Source: Monarcha castaneiventris obscurior
Lineage: Eukaryota; Chordata; Aves; Passeriformes; Monarchidae
Direction: 5' to 3'
Length of the DNA: 64,000 nt
Assembly: GCA_026261815.1 (NCBI GenBank)
Contig: JAMPIT010000379.1
Location: forward strand, 9,684,001-9,748,000
The notes beneath the pieces are model-generated. The model had not been told where the DNA came from and did no database searches. It was given only the letters and a program-made list of their open reading frames with translations. Positions 13,576 to 27,206 of this stretch are shown piece by piece; position 1 is the stretch's first letter; the number at the start of each line of letters is the position of its first letter. The position numbers and the translations under genes were made by a program.

Positions 13576-16299
13576 AAAAATAAATTTCCTAATTACATGA
13601 TTGACAGCTGTACAAGATAAGTTAGCAGATTCTATATTAAAGGAAATATCAGACACATAGACATGATTTGTTTAGAAAGGGCCAATATTGCTTTGGTTGG
13701 AAGATTTGCACTTCACAATTGTGTTGGATTGTATTGGAATTCTTTAGGAGCACTAACAGCATGTAGATAAGACACTGATTGATATGTTCCCTTAGGGTTT
13801 CCAAAGGTATTTGAAAAATCCTTCACTGCAAACTTTTGAAGAGTACTAAGCAGCCACATTTAGGAGAGAAAACCTGGGGTTGGGTAAGTCAAAATATAGG
13901 CACAGGGGCTAAAACTGTCAGTTTCCTCAGGAGGAGAAAGTGCCCACTGGTGTTTCAGAGGATCCTCTGCTGCCCAGCACATCCACGAGTGAAGTGCAAG
14001 AGGGGGAGCTGGAAGATAAACAAATTTGCTGGTGGTGGAGTTATTTAATTGCAAGGGCCAGCTACAAACTGGCAGAAAAAAATTCAAGATATATTGGTAT
14101 AAAAGTGAGGCAAACAGACAAACTGAAACTGTTAGGCTTGAGATATTTCTTGATTGGTATTAACTTAGAGCTCATTAGAAATCAAAAAACAAAACAAAAA
14201 AAACCTTAGAAGTTAATAAAAAAAATAGAGATCATCATTATGGCAGCAGAGTATGGTGTGCCTACATCTTAAGTGCTGTGCAGAGTTCTCTCTCACACTA
14301 TCAAAAGAGAACCCCATAAAACTGACAGAAACATCTGCAGAGCTGATTATACTTCAAGAGCAGATCTGGGCCACTCAGTATCCTTCTGTCAAGTACAACA
14401 GAGAATTTGAAGGGTGCTTGATTTTTCACAGAGACTCAAGTAGCACTTGTTGATGCTAAAGTATCATTAAGCAAAAAAATCACAGGTTCCTAGCAGTATA
14501 AGCAACAAGCTTCCTAGACTGGCAAAATAAATACAACGCATAAGCATTTAGGAACTAGTAAAAAAAATTAACTCCATTTTTTTATTCTTTTGAAAACTGC
14601 AGAAACATTTTTATTTAAGGTTTGAAGTAAAGGTGGGGCACATCAATGGCTTTATCTATAATTTTATCTTACATGCCCTCAGCTAATCATTTCAAAAGGT
14701 AACTGACTTATTATGATAACTTCTATAAAACAACTTCTTTATTAAATAAGTTAAGCAACACAGACACAGAAAAAAGTTCTGGTTCTATAGCGTAATTCTT
14801 TTGACAGAGAAACACAGGAAATATTTTCCACAATTTACTTCAGGTTTTTTTTTATTCCAGCCAGCATTTTGTATTTCCACTTAAGGCAGACAGAAGACCA
14901 AGAAATAGTTAAGCTTAGATATCCTTTATAAACCATTCATTTCAATTACCAACCCAAATACCATAAAGACCTACAGAATCATCTCAAATTCACATAGTTG
15001 TTCATTTCCAGGATTTCACGGGGCTAAGAACAGATGTGTGTCAGAAATCAGGAAACTGGCTCAATTCCTTTGGGAATTTTTTTTTTTTTTTCAGAATGGA
15101 AGCAAGGGGGAGGAAGGGTAAAGAAGAAAAACAATTTGACTGAAACATCACTCTTTCTCCTGTCTTAAAAAGAAGCAGAGGCTTTGAGCAGAATGGCAAT
15201 ATCAGCTACAGCAGGCAGCTGCAGATAAGGGTTCAGATGTACAATTATCAGTTCTGAATAAATCAGGGATCAGAGCTTTTTGTCTTCAGCATTGCCTACA
15301 GCACTTCCTTTCCCAGACACACTACAACCAGATTAGGAAAGATAGTAGATAAGACATAAGCAGTGCAGAGGATAGTTCAATAGTGTGTGCTCTGAGCACC
15401 AGCAGAGGAACATTATCACTGCTGTAAGCAAACTTCCTTGTCAGTACTTCCAGTATCTTGTCCAATCCTGACCCGTGTGTTATGAAGCACAAATAATTCT
15501 CCCTTTACCATTCCTTCCCCCCCTTTTTAAAAACTCTATTCTTCACAAAATGTTCTTATAATACTTCAGAATTTACAATGTTCCAACTAGCAAGTTGATA
15601 CTAACACACCTGGTAGCAGGGAAGTCTGATAAAAAGGACAGGTTGTTAATGCATCTTCTTACTCTTAGTAGCCTGACTGACAAAAAGGTTCTTTATTTCA
15701 AGGAGCATGTGAGTAGTTCACATTTTCCATACCAGAAGCAGCATACTTACTGAAATTAAGTACATCTAGGAACAGGTTAAATAGAACACTGACACACTGT
15801 ATTTATTTTCCTGCATTCGTTGCATGTGATACATACTCATTCCTTGGTAAATGAAGAGGAAAAGCTCAAACACACTACCCTAGCTGATGTAAAGAACTAC
15901 TCATATCTGACATTTTGAAAATACCAAAAGGTATTACATACAAAGAACCATCCAAAAGCAGACCCTTCATTTGTACTTCACTTATGTACAACCAACAACT
16001 TTTCTGCACATCACATTCCCCAGTCAGCAAGGCAGCACACAACACATCAACTAGAAAAAGTCATGTCTGCCAACCTCTTCATCTTTGCCTCTATCCCCTT
16101 CCAGGGTAAAACCCCACAGTTTCATTAAATCACTTTAATTTTCTTATATCAAAACAGTTGGGGTTATTATTTTTTTTAAGTGTAGAAAACAGCAACAAAA
16201 CCTTAAGATCACACAGGGGCTAAATTAATTATGTTCAGAGGAAGGGTGGAGGGAAAGAAAAGGTGACAAAATAAAGAGTCCTAAGAGACCTGAGTTTTC
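13576..16299. other. Region downstream of MOS, includes its likely 3' UTR
   Basis: No coding exon is visible. On the minus strand, candidate poly(A) signals for MOS are ATTAAA (16134-16139), AATAAA (15802-15807) and AATAAA (15692-15697), which would give 3' UTRs of roughly 150, 500 or 600 nt. A 15-nt T run lies at 15077-15091. The MOS transcript end cannot be settled from sequence alone. Confidence 0.5.
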
Positions 16300-17349
16300 C
16301 TAGAGGCTCTGCTTGAGGGCCCTGAGGCGGGGAAGCAGCTGGGCCGCACTCAGGCGCTCCTCCACGTTGGCCTTCCAGCAGCAGCTAATGATGCTCTGGA
16401 GCTTCTGGCCCGCTGGGGACTCGTGGAACACCTCAGCGGCCAGCGAAGGGCGCAAGTTGTAGGCGACCACGGCATAGAGCACGTGCTGCCGCTCGCCCAG
16501 GTACGGCTGCTCCCGCATGACGATCTGCCACAGCGTGATGGCAAACGAGTAGATGTCTGCCTTGGCAGTGGCCCTCTCCCCCTTGAGGAGCTCAGGGGCA
16601 CGGTGGGTGTACGTGCCCCCCTGCTGGCAAACGTGGGAGCTCTGGGACAAGCCCTTCTCCAGTTTCTGGGAGCACCCAAAGTCTCCAATCTTGCACACTC
16701 CCTGCTCAGTGATGAAAACATTTGCAGGCTTCAGGTCCAAGTGCACGATGTCCTGTGAGTGCAGAAAGGCTAAGCCTGTCATGATGTCACAAGAATAGCA
16801 CACAGTCTCTTCCATGCTCAGAGCCTTCCTTCCACATCCTCCTTCCTCATCCTCCTCCAGTCTCCACGCATCCCTAGTGCCATAAATTACATGGTGCAGG
16901 GTGATGTTACCCACGTACTCCATGATGATGGTGCCCAGGCTGTTCTCGCTGGCCGGGGCACACGTGCTGGCAGCCACCACACGTACCACATTATCGTGCT
17001 GCAGCTGGGCCACGTTCAGCTCAGCCCAGAAGCTCTGCCGGGACGCCAGCCGGTTCTTGCTGCTCTTCTTCACCTGCTTCACTGCCACGATTGCACCATG
17101 GTAGGTGGCTTTATAGACAGAACCGAAGCCCCCAGATCCCAAGGGCTGCAGGAGGCAGAGCTGCTCCCAGTCAATGGAGCACCAGGAAAGGCGGGGAGGC
17201 AAGCGGCGAGTCCTGGCTGAAGGAGCTCCCCCCAGAAAGCTTTTGCTGTCTTTGCCAGGGATAACTAAAGGGCTACTGCAGGGGCGTAAATCCGCAGAGG
17301 GGGAATACTCAAAAGAAAGAAAACAATTAAGAGGAATAGGTGATGGCAT
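16300..17349 (-). CDS. MOS: MOS proto-oncogene serine/threonine kinase
   Basis: MOS is the germ-cell MAPK kinase kinase that activates MEK1/2 and keeps the oocyte in meiotic arrest (cytostatic factor). The intact 349-aa frame in one exon matches the family's length and intronless coding region. Visible kinase parts are the glycine loop GSGGFGSV (71-78), VAIK-type lysine K91 (AVKQV), helix-C glutamate E110 (FWAELNV), catalytic loop HLDLKPAN with D205, DFG with D223 (IGDFGCS), and RAPELLKG near 250-257. The HLD form, in place of HRD, is normal for MOS. The N-terminus MPSPIP has the family's Pro2-Ser3. In frog Mos these control degradation and Ser3 phosphorylation, and this supports the chosen start. 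A Glu/Asp-rich stretch (EEDEEGG, about 165-171) sits in a linker that varies between species. The gene lies on the same strand as PLAG1, about 8.5 kb past PLAG1's inferred 3' end. Confidence 0.98.
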   Translation of the reverse strand: MPSPIPLNCFLSFEYSPSADLRPCSSPLVIPGKDSKSFLGGAPSARTRRLPPRLSWCSIDWEQLCLLQPLGSGGFGSVYKATYHGAIVAVKQVKKSSKNRLASRQSFWAELNVAQLQHDNVVRVVAASTCAPASENSLGTIIMEYVGNITLHHVIYGTRDAWRLEEDEEGGCGRKALSMEETVCYSCDIMTGLAFLHSQDIVHLDLKPANVFITEQGVCKIGDFGCSQKLEKGLSQSSHVCQQGGTYTHRAPELLKGERATAKADIYSFAITLWQIVMREQPYLGERQHVLYAVVAYNLRPSLAAEVFHESPAGQKLQSIISCCWKANVEERLSAAQLLPRLRALKQSL

Positions 17350-18473
17350 AATATGAAGGCAAAAACAACAGGCAGTTACTAAGACAGAAGACTGGAAAGC
17401 TTCCCTGCCAGAAAGGACTCTAAACTGCCTTCCAAAGCCTTTTATCCTCCCTTCACAATTCTCCCTCCCTCCCCCAAATGAACTGCATCTGTCACAACTG
17501 TCAGAACCAAATCAGGTTCACCTGGAAACATTCTTCTCCAGCCCTGAAGCAAATTTCTAGAAAAGTCAAGGCAAACGGATTTAAAGCTAAAAAATTATTA
17601 ACTCATAAGTATTTTACATCATTTCTAATCTCAAAATAAATATGTTCTGCCCACTGAATTCCTCTAGCAAAATGCCCCAGGAATAAATAAAGCAGTGACT
17701 GGTGAATGCATTTCACCATGGCCCCAGGCAGGAATGATCAGCATCAGGTGCATTAAACAGCTCAAAGTCTTTGTCAGTGGAAGCAGCTGAAGTGGTGAGT
17801 GCTGACCTTTGATGATGCTATGGCAGGCATAAATATAAAAGTGTCTTTGTAGGAACCTACCACTTAAACATGACTGGGACAAGGGGACTGGTTTGGGTGC
17901 TCCACTTTGCCCATGTAGGATGGCAACTTTAATAGCAGCATAAAGATAAATAATTGTTCTGTATCATCCTTTGGATATAGTAACTAGAATTACACATAAG
18001 TATTTGGTTATCTTCCCATCACACTCTATGCAGTTACTACAGGTGTGTATTTTATTTCAGGATCCTTCTTAGGAAAATTACTGCTGAATTTACAAAGCTG
18101 TTCTGGCAGAAATCAAACAAAGATAATTTTGTTTTCGTGGTCCCGGTGTTTTTTCAAACCAAATGGTGTTTTTTGAGTTTTGACCCTTTCATGTGTTTGC
18201 AGTGCTTATGCTGACTGCCATTGTGTTTGGTACCTGCTGTACTGCCCAGACAGCAGAGCACCCTTATGGCACCTATATAGTTAAGGACTTTTGAATATTC
18301 CAGTCTCTTTCTGTACATGTTGACAAATATCTTGGAAAGCTTGGTCCCTGTTTCCCACCTCCTCACTCTTCAGAACCTTCCTCTTGGATGTCAGATTTTT
18401 TAGTACAGATTCTGCCAAGGGACTTCAGACTGACGGTGCCTCTTTCTGCAGAATTAACTCTGGGCAGCACCAG

Positions 18474-18496
18474 CTCTGCAGGCAGCTCCTGCAGAG
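18474..18496. repeat. Perfect inverted repeat (9-bp arms)
   Basis: Arms CTCTGCAGG and CCTGCAGAG flank the 5-nt loop CAGCT, about 20 bp before a long T tract. Confidence 0.8.
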
Positions 18497-18518
18497 TTTT
18501 CCCGGCGTTTTCTTTTAA

Positions 18519-18544
18519 TTTTTTTTTTTTTTTTTTTTTTTTTT
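18519..18544 (-). repeat. Poly(T) run, 26 nt
   Basis: An uninterrupted T tract, equivalent to poly(A) on the minus strand. No AATAAA sits just before it on the minus strand, so a processed-pseudogene tail is not supported. Confidence 0.9.
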
Positions 18545-18959
18545 AATAGTCTCTGGATGAGCAAAATGCAGCACAGGCCGCTGGGGGGAGGGAGGGGGGG
18601 AGGCGTTTCAAGGGTACCCAGACCCTGTGCAAGCAGAACTGAGGGGTTCTCCACCTTGAGATGGGTTCAGTTGTACACCTTAACACACAAACCTGATATC
18701 CCAAAGTCCTCTTCGGGACCCTCCTTGAACTCTAGATCAGCTCGACCAGAGGGTCTCGAAGACATCACTCTGTAGTGAATCAGTGATGGAGATCTTCCCC
18801 AGAACAGATTTATCAGGAAAAACTTGCCACAGCAATTCACAGGGACGCAAACTTGGACCACAGAGGAATGAGAATGGAGAATTTGGGTTCTCATCTGGCA
18901 GTGTGAAACAGACAGGCTGGGGAAGATCTCGATAAATAGGTGCTAATAGGAGTTGCTAA

Positions 18960-19245
18960 CAAGTGAGGGCGCAAAGGCTAAGGGATGCCAGGCGACCTCG
19001 CAGTGGCCGCGGGTGGGACAGCTCCTGCAGATGGGACTGCCTGACAACACAAGGCTCCTCTTTCCTGCTCCCTCCCAGAAGAGACTCTGGCAGTGCAAGA
19101 GGCCCCCGGCCCCGGCAGGTGCTGCCACGCCCCGTGAGCTCTCCGTCACACAGCACGAAGCAGCCGAGTAATATCCCATTGCTACCCTGCTTCGGGTCAC
19201 CATCAGCAACACAGGGATGTTCTGGGCGTGGGGGGAGGACCAGAG
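18960..19245. promoter_or_regulatory. CpG-richer patch upstream of MOS
   Basis: About fourteen CpGs fall in under 300 bp (for example around 'gcgacctcgcagtggccgcggg'), well above the surrounding sequence. It lies about 1.6-1.9 kb upstream of the MOS start. It could be a distal promoter or enhancer, or just a GC-rich repeat relic. Sequence alone gives no way to choose. Confidence 0.25.
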
Positions 19246-21445
19246 GATCTCTGGTGTGGTTTTAAATACGTAGTGAAATAAGCCATGGAGACAACAGGTA
19301 TTTACTTTCCTTTCTTGAGTAGCACTATGATTTTATGCTCGTATGCAGAAGTCTTCATTTCCAATCTTTGCAGAGAATGTCTTCCAGGCAGGTGAGTTGT
19401 AATGGAAATGAAAAGCTGCAGAAAACAGATGAAGCTACATGGGAGAGCAAAAAGATCTTTATACCTGTTTTCTAAGAGCTGTTTAGGGCTCCGGTTCTTC
19501 AGTGGGCTTCTGTGCCATACAGCATATGAAAGCACCAGAAAGACATTTCTGCTCTGAATTCTCCAAGCCTATTTTCACCAGGTTAGGGGGGCAGTGAAGT
19601 TCAAAAGAAAAGCTGTGTGTGGACAGGCACAGGTAGAAGGATGTGTGGATGAAGCGACTGAGAGCGGACCTGTTAAGCTGACAACTACAGCAGCATATCT
19701 GATGTTTGTGAATGCTATGAACAGTAGCAAAATCTATGCCCATGAAACAGGATTACAGCTGCTTCCAAATTTCTTTGATTGAAATCACATTCAAAAGGAT
19801 ATATCAGATGTTCCATATTATTATTTCCGAAGTCCACGTCCACTTCTGTCAGTTGTCCTTTTGTTACCTTTTCAGGTAATTTTCTTGTTGCCCTTTTCTG
19901 TCAGAAACCTTTCTGTTTTGCCCTGCCATGGTAGATATTTTTGTATTGTTCTTGGGCAATACACTGATATTTCTGAACAGGAGGAGGGGCATTCTTTGGG
20001 ATCTAAAGTGCCTCAATGTAACTTACTGTTCTGCCTCAAGCTTACTGCTGAGGACCAAAGCAAGAGAAGGTCCAGATTCTTTCAAAGTGAACACGATTAA
20101 ATCAGATTTAAATTCAAGCAGGCTTTTATTCTTAATAAATATTATTTTCCTGTAATCCATTGGTGATTTGGCCCAGTGACTTCCCAGCAGCCACAATCGT
20201 TGTAGGACATCTTTGCTAAGTTTCACAGCCCTGTTTAGCTCTGGCATTACCAGGCTGGGGTAGGTCCCTGGTGAGGCTGGGGACAAGCTGCCCCTTCCCT
20301 CCCGGCCACCCTTCCCCAGGGCAACCCTCAGCAGCCTCCAGCCACACTGTTCCCATTGCACTGCCTTTTCCATGAGGGAAAAGGAAGCTGTAGGAGCCAG
20401 AAGTCATCAGCACAGAATGCAATGTGAAAGTGACAGGAGGGAAGCACACAGTCTGTGTCCCATGGGCTGCAATCTGTCACAGCTACAATAAACTGCAGCA
20501 GCAATGGGTTTGTTCCAAGCTTGTGTGTTGTATTTCTGCAAATAAAACATACCTGTGCATCCCCTGCTGCACCAGCTGCCCGACCTAATGTGTGCTTCTG
20601 GATGAGAAGGAATACAGAATCTCGCTCAGTTCCCCCATTCATATTTCACTTGCATATCAGGAACACAGAAACTCTTTGTTCACCACTGTTAGTTACTCCT
20701 GCTGTTTGCTTGGTCACTGGACAGGAGAAATCACCCCGATACCAAGGGCCTTAAAGGGCTGGGATGGATGTAACCCAGCCCAACACAGGACACATACCAA
20801 ACACCAGCTTTGTTTTCATCAAGGTGCATCATTCTCGTGGTTAATAGCCAGTTTTGTCTAAAGCAGAAGGACAGGGCTGGGGATTGGTAACTGACTTCAG
20901 AGAGTTTAGGAGTGTACAGTTATATATTTCCCCTCAGTCATTACTTTATTTCTTTGTACATTTGGTGGCTGTGCCATGTAACAACCCCTTGAAGGCTTGG
21001 CTGTCCATAGGCTTCTAAGAATTGCCTTACAATACAGAGGTAGCATTGTGTTTCTACTAGGTTACTTTGTAACTTTGCTAAAGGAGCCAAATGTAGCTCT
21101 TCAGTGCTTAAATTACAGTCCTGCTCAAAGCAAGACAGCTCCTTAGCCTGTGGCTTAGGGACTTCTGAGAGATTTTCTTCTCTGTTTGAAACCAAAAGTT
21201 TTCTTTTTTCTCCTTTTACTGTTAGTCCCTCTGATCTCAGTCTAGGATTTGATGATGAACCTACATTCTCCTCATGCACAGCGTTTCATAGTCCAAGTGT
21301 TGCTTCCAGTCACACCTCATAGACCTCAAATGATATTCAGAGTTGCCTGAAAGGAATTCTGATATGATCAATTGCACAGTGATAGCATTGTCTGGAGCCA
21401 GTCCCTACAGAGGCTTGCTCTGAAGATAGGCCACTGATCAAACAC

Positions 21446-21471
21446 TTTTTTTTTTTTTTTTTTTTTTTTTT
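21446..21471 (-). repeat. Poly(T) run, 26 nt
   Basis: An uninterrupted T tract with no poly(A) signal or coding remnant beside it on the minus strand. Confidence 0.9.
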
Positions 21472-23867
21472 AACTACAAGCAAGAATCCAGTTCATGTTT
21501 CAGAGTTTGGCTGTTTTGGTGAGAAAAGTGACACCTCGGAACCGCAAATACAAGCAAGTTTTCATTAAAGCAGTGAAAGGTAAACCCAAATGCAAGGAAA
21601 AAAAAATACATCTGCAAGAACTGTGATGCTGTTTTACTGCTGAGACATTATAATAACAAACATTTTAAAAGGTTAAACCCTAGTTTATAAATAATAAGAT
21701 CAAGTTTCAAACACACATTGCCAAACAGCTGTTTGATGCTTTTTTTCCTTCACATTAAGGTTACTCCATGTGTTCAAGAGCATGAAGCAAAGGCTCTCCT
21801 TACCTGAACACACTGATGTTTTAACTGGAGGCACTGGAAAGGCAGGTGAGGTTTCACAGCTAATTTACAGGGGTCTCAGTGACCAAGGTGGACCAGGGAT
21901 AACAATTTGAGACCTGCTGCTGTAGATTAATACCACAATTTCAAAAGAGCACCTTGTGACAAGCTAGAAGAATCCAAACTTAGGGGTAAAGACAATAAAA
22001 TGTAAAACACAGGTCTCACCCACAGCAGTATTTTCTGGCCGTGCAAAGGTGGATACCTATCCTGGCAGGTGGAGTACCACTCCTGCTGTCACGTGGCAGG
22101 GACCTTATGCAGCATTTTCAGCCAAATTGTCCAAGACTGGTTTTACAGTCTTGCCCCTGGAGCAAAGCTGACTTTGCTGGGTCATGGGGAGATACCAAAT
22201 ATAGTGGTGGAATTTAAGACTTGCAGCTTAAGGACTAGAAAGCAGTTTCAATGCTTAAGGAGAAAAATTAATCACATACAGCAAAGAACCCAGGGGGGTA
22301 ATGTTAGTGCTAAGTCTAGTGCTGGGGGGCTGCTGCTTTGCCAGGTACATGGATTTAATGCTGGTGCCTAGACTGAGGCGTAAAGGGATGAGTCTCTCCC
22401 AGCAGCTTGCACAATCCCATCAACACAGATCATGCCCAGCTCTGTGGTGTACATTAAATACCCTGCCATAGCAAATGTGGTGGCTTCCTGCAAACACCAC
22501 CTCTTTGGAGAGTTACAGAGGGGAAGAGGCAAGAGAATCAGCTAAATTTGGTGCCTCTGAAATGATGGCCTGGGTACTCTGGTGGGGCACTGCAAATTCT
22601 CAGGGGTTGCCTTAAGTTAAAGGGTTTTAAGCCTGACATTAAAATGGGTCATACAGTTCAAGTACATTGTTGGAAAGCTTTCAGTGAGTAAGCAGAAGCT
22701 TCCTGTAAAAATACTGCTGAATTTAGCCTAAGCTGAACAGAACACATAAACCATGGGGCAACCCTGCAATACTTTATTGGTGTAAGGAGCCAAACACTGA
22801 CAAAATAAAAGGACACAATTTTCAGGTGAGGGTAGACTTCAGAAAGTTTGGGAGTTTAGTCTGTTTGTCATGAATGTTTGATATTTGATAGTCTTATGTT
22901 ACAGCTCAGATGTTGCTCAGTTATGGCATGCCCCTAAACCGTCCAAAGCCTGTATTTTATTTTTATTTTCAGTATAAGCACTTGTGAGGGAACTTTAAGG
23001 ATTTACCCATGACCACATGTGTAACAATTTACCACAAAAGCCAGTAAGCCAGAGTTGAGGCTAATTTCCGAGGCACAGCCTATAGAACTTTTCTGCTGAA
23101 ATTGTATCTAGGAGTACACAAGGCCAGCTGACAAACACCTTCCTCGCTGGAGTCTGTGCACCCTTTAGATAAACTGCTGTCTCTCATAGATTAATCAAGT
23201 AATTGGAAGAAGCTCGTCCAGCTTGCCTGGGAAACCACACGCTGTGTTAACTAGGGGATACCTTAACAAACAATATGATTCACTTTGCACTTGTAAAACA
23301 CAAACGCTTTAGACTTAAACATTTTGGAGGGAACCAAAATGAAAAAAACCCCAAACTAATTTAGCACCTTTTCCAGCTTAGATTACCTTCCCATGCATAC
23401 ACACATCCATGTGCACACATACATTCACCAGAGTTTAAGCAATATACTGATTTTTAGAAACTGTGGCTATTCAGGTTCTCTGCACTACTTAACACACATC
23501 AAGCAGAGAACTGACATATATGAAAATGACACTAAACCATTCTTCTTTGTACGTGGCAGTTCAGCCATCAGTGAGAATCAGCCCCACGGGTAAACTATCA
23601 AGGGATCAATTCAAATGATTTCCAGCTCAGCCACAGCAGGCATTACTATATGCCTGTTTTCAGAGTGCTCAGCTGACAGCTGATGTCTCTTCAGTCTCCT
23701 CTGAGGCAAACTGGCTTTGTAGGTGGTGATCTTGTGATACAAATACCCCCAAATGAGACAAGGCTGAGTGATGACAATGACAATGAAGAATGGAATTGTT
23801 CATTATATTTTTTACAAATACTTATTTCCCTGAAAATTTTCATTTCTTGAGGACATGTAGACCAATA

Positions 23868-23887
23868 CAATAAATAAATAAATAAAA
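23868..23887. repeat. (AATA)n microsatellite
   Basis: Four to five tandem AATA units. Confidence 0.8.
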
Positions 23888-25880
23888 TTATAGAAAAATA
23901 AAAATACCGGGCAAGCTGTTACACCTTTATTAGGAGCAGAGAAAGTTCATACTGAATTACCTGGGATATAGCACATGAGCAGGAACTCAAAACTGCACAC
24001 TACTGCTGGGGTCTGTCACTTTCAACACCATTATCTCCAGTGTTGTTCAAAACAGAAATACAGTGTTGCTGTTTATTTGCTAAAGGCCCCAGCTCACACT
24101 GATAAGCACCAGTTAATCTTCCAATATACTTCTCAAACTATTAGGTACAGAGTAAATTTTGTAGCAGAGTTTATCTCGCTGTCCCACTTGCTGCCTGTTC
24201 ATGATCGCCAATCCTTGCTGTGCCAACTACAGCAGCTGCCACCTTGGAAAACTTTTCTATCCAATTTAATACAATGTTTTGATTTGCAAAGCAGGGAAGC
24301 CAACAGCGTGTAGCTGCTCAGTTCCTGCTCATCCAGCAGTGGCTCTGCAGTTCTGGATTTCTCTGTCAAAAAACATTTTTCATCCTAGAGCATGCTTGTA
24401 TGTGGAAAGGAAAAGAAGGTGTAAAGAGCGAGGCAGAGTGAAGGGGAAAACCAGAACAGCCTTCTTCTTCCTCTCCTGGAGGACAGTGAGACCAGGTATA
24501 GAGGAACACTACAGAACCATTTTCTGTACTTTCTTATGCAAGTTTTGGAAAGAGAAGGTTACAGGAGAGACAGAAAGGAAGATGCTGTGGCTCTGAATTT
24601 AACAAGGAAACTCTGGAGGGACTGCACCAAGACATCCCTGGATAAAACACAGATGTCATTTGTGCAATCACATTCCAATTATTGAAGAGGCTGATGGAAT
24701 TTTTAGAGGGTATCTGCTTGGAAGGAGGACATGTTAAATCAGTAACAGTGGGTGAGACCAGTTAGGACAGCAACACAATGAATGGGTGGTTTTCTCTCGA
24801 GGGGCTGTGCGTGGGGTATGTGTTTGTGGGTGGTTATAAATTGTTTTGCAGGTTATTTCATATCATAGAGCATCTGTTGAGCTTTTGACTCTCAATATAA
24901 CACCAGTCCTCTCAAACAAGTTAGAAACCTGTGGCACAGAACTGATAAGTCAGCTCAGAGGAAAGGGGTACGGATCACAAGAAAGGAAAGATGATCATGC
25001 AGAGAAGGCAAAAGCCAACAACTCTCTGTAACAATCATTTCTCTCCAGCTTGGTTACAGCAAGGAACCTAAAAAGCCAAGACCTGGAAAAGAGAGGAACT
25101 CAAAAGCAGGGAAACGCAGACAGTGCTAAAGATGTTAACAAAATATGCTCTGAAAAGCAATGAAATGGGAAATGCTAGTCTTTTACTTTCCTGGCACAGT
25201 CTGTGCTAGGGAACAACCGTGTGGAATGAGCAGAGAGGTAACTTTGTGCAGTTTGTGTGCAGGCTGCTCGCCTGGCTGCTTGGCAACTCTTCCCCAAGCA
25301 TTAGCCTGGCTTCTGCAGAAGTCAGTGCCACAGGCAGATGGACACCTGTGGGATCAAAGCAACTGAGTTGCTCCTGGAAATACTGCAGAGAGACAACCTA
25401 CATCCTGTGTCTAGCACGTGCCATGCCCTTAAAGTTTGTCCTGCAAACTACATCCATCGATGTATGAGACTTGCATTAATCTGAAATGATGGAGAATCAC
25501 TCACTTACGTCTCCCAAAGGAATGGTCCCACTATGGATACCCCATACTCACCTTCCAGTGTCTCACAGCGTTTCAAAGTGCAATTTGATGGCAAACTCAA
25601 TTGCTTCCTTCGGTTCAGATCTGTTGTCACAGACACAGTAGCATCATCCCATTTGTTCCTTGGTGAAATCATGAAATGCAGATATTTATGCCTTAAGATT
25701 TTCTGAAAAACTGATATTTTACCAGTCATAAATTAGAAAGACAGTGATGCCTTTGCAAACTACACCCAGCAAAACTGGATGTACTCTGCAGTTACTTATT
25801 GCAATCCCAAACATGCAGATCAAGATCATCTATTGAAATGCCAGGCATAAGTTATTCATTAACTAAAACCATTCTGTAAT

Positions 25881-25886
25881 TTTATT
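25881..25886 (-). terminator. Candidate distal PLAG1 poly(A) signal (AATAAA)
   Basis: This is a canonical hexamer on the minus strand about 4.9 kb past the PLAG1 stop codon, close to the 3' UTR length known in mammals. Cleavage would be expected at about 25855-25870. Confidence 0.4.
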
Positions 25887-27206
25887 GATATATTTTGTGG
25901 AGTTCACATATTTTTGTACAGCAAACATAACACTGTAGGCCACAAGAAGCTGCAGCACTATTGTTTAATAGCAGCAAGGTATATTTTATAATCAGGGTAT
26001 GTGGACAATAAATAGTCTGTTTCTTTGGATGTGAATGTTTAAAATGAAGTTCTGCTGCAGCTTCATAATGTGATTGCTATTTTACAGAGCTTATACACAA
26101 AAATATATATGCAATCTTTTTGTCTATATTTTATACAAATACAACAGTAGTTTGTGAATACATTTTAAAGTACATATACATGATAAGCAACTCAATTTCC
26201 CATATCACAGGATAGCAAATTTTAAATGCAAGAAACATATACAAATTCAGTCTGGAATGCAGGGTTTTCTGTGTTCATTTTTTTTTTCTCTATTTTTTTC
26301 GACTCAAAACTTTTATCATTAAAAACATTTTAGCATACAAGTCCAAACAATTTTTCCACTAGCTAAAAATATAATTTCAGCAATCCGAGTCAGGTTTGGG
26401 TATGTCATCGTTCCCCAATATACTCTTCCCAGTTTTTGTCTAAGGCTTTTAATAACATATAGTATGTTCTTCACTCCACACCATATAAAAAGCCCACATT
26501 TAACATTAACTAGCAGTCACCTATTTTTGTGAACAAGAGCTGGGCTTGTCAGCGTTTAAATTTGCATGTCCAAAATATTACTTTTGCAAGTGCATATGAA
26601 TACATTGTGGTGTTGCACAAAGTTCATTAATGACAAATTAAGTCACAGTATAAAAATATATCATACAACTATAGGTCTAGTATAGTCCTTTTTTTTCTAT
26701 GGGTAAAAATACATCTGAATGAGACAGGGAGGTTTGTAGCACCATGAGAGGAGTTGTATCCCAAGTTACATTAGCAGCATGATCCAATATAACAATATTG
26801 CAGGAGTGTTTCTGAGGAGATAAACATTCACTCTGGTTCAACTGTACCACTGAAGCTTATACTGAAAAGTGTTTACATATGATTAGCAATAGTTCTGTGT
26901 CACTTCCAGGGCTAGATAACTGTTATCAAAAGACACTGCCTTCCAACAAAAGTAAGACACCCTTATTGCATAAAAGCTTTGGGACTACCCAAACACATTT
27001 TGAACTACTGTGGCATTACTTGTAAGTTGAGCATGATGCTAAGTAAGCTGTGGTTTAAACTGTACACTGGGGGGAAGCAGGACGGGCAGCTAAGCCTATA
27101 ATGGTTTACTACATACCAGATAAGTACATATATTTCAGAGGCTTATCTATAGACTGAGAAGAATACAGGAGAAGCTGCTAAACCAGTGTATGAGACAGAC
27201 ATAACA

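Larger units (their letters stand above)
17350..25859. other. MOS-PLAG1 intergenic region
   Basis: There is no supportable coding exon; ORFs are short and unrelated to known families. The proximal MOS promoter should be just above 17349, but I see no decisive core element. Notable items are two separate 26-nt T runs (18519-18544 and 21446-21471), a 9-bp inverted repeat at 18474-18496, a CpG-richer patch at 18960-19245, and an (AATA)n tract at 23868-23887. Confidence 0.5.

Noticed and set aside
16423..17220. Plus-strand and minus-strand frames overlapping MOS
   Set aside because: These are shadows of the MOS coding frame in other frames; only the 349-aa minus frame carries the kinase motifs.
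18519..18544. Long T run as a processed-pseudogene tail on the minus strand
   Set aside because: No AATAAA or coding remnant precedes it on that strand, and CR1-driven poly(A) retrocopies are rare in birds.
21446..21471. Second long T run as a retrocopy tail
   Set aside because: Same reasons: no poly(A) signal, no gene-like sequence and no visible target-site duplication.
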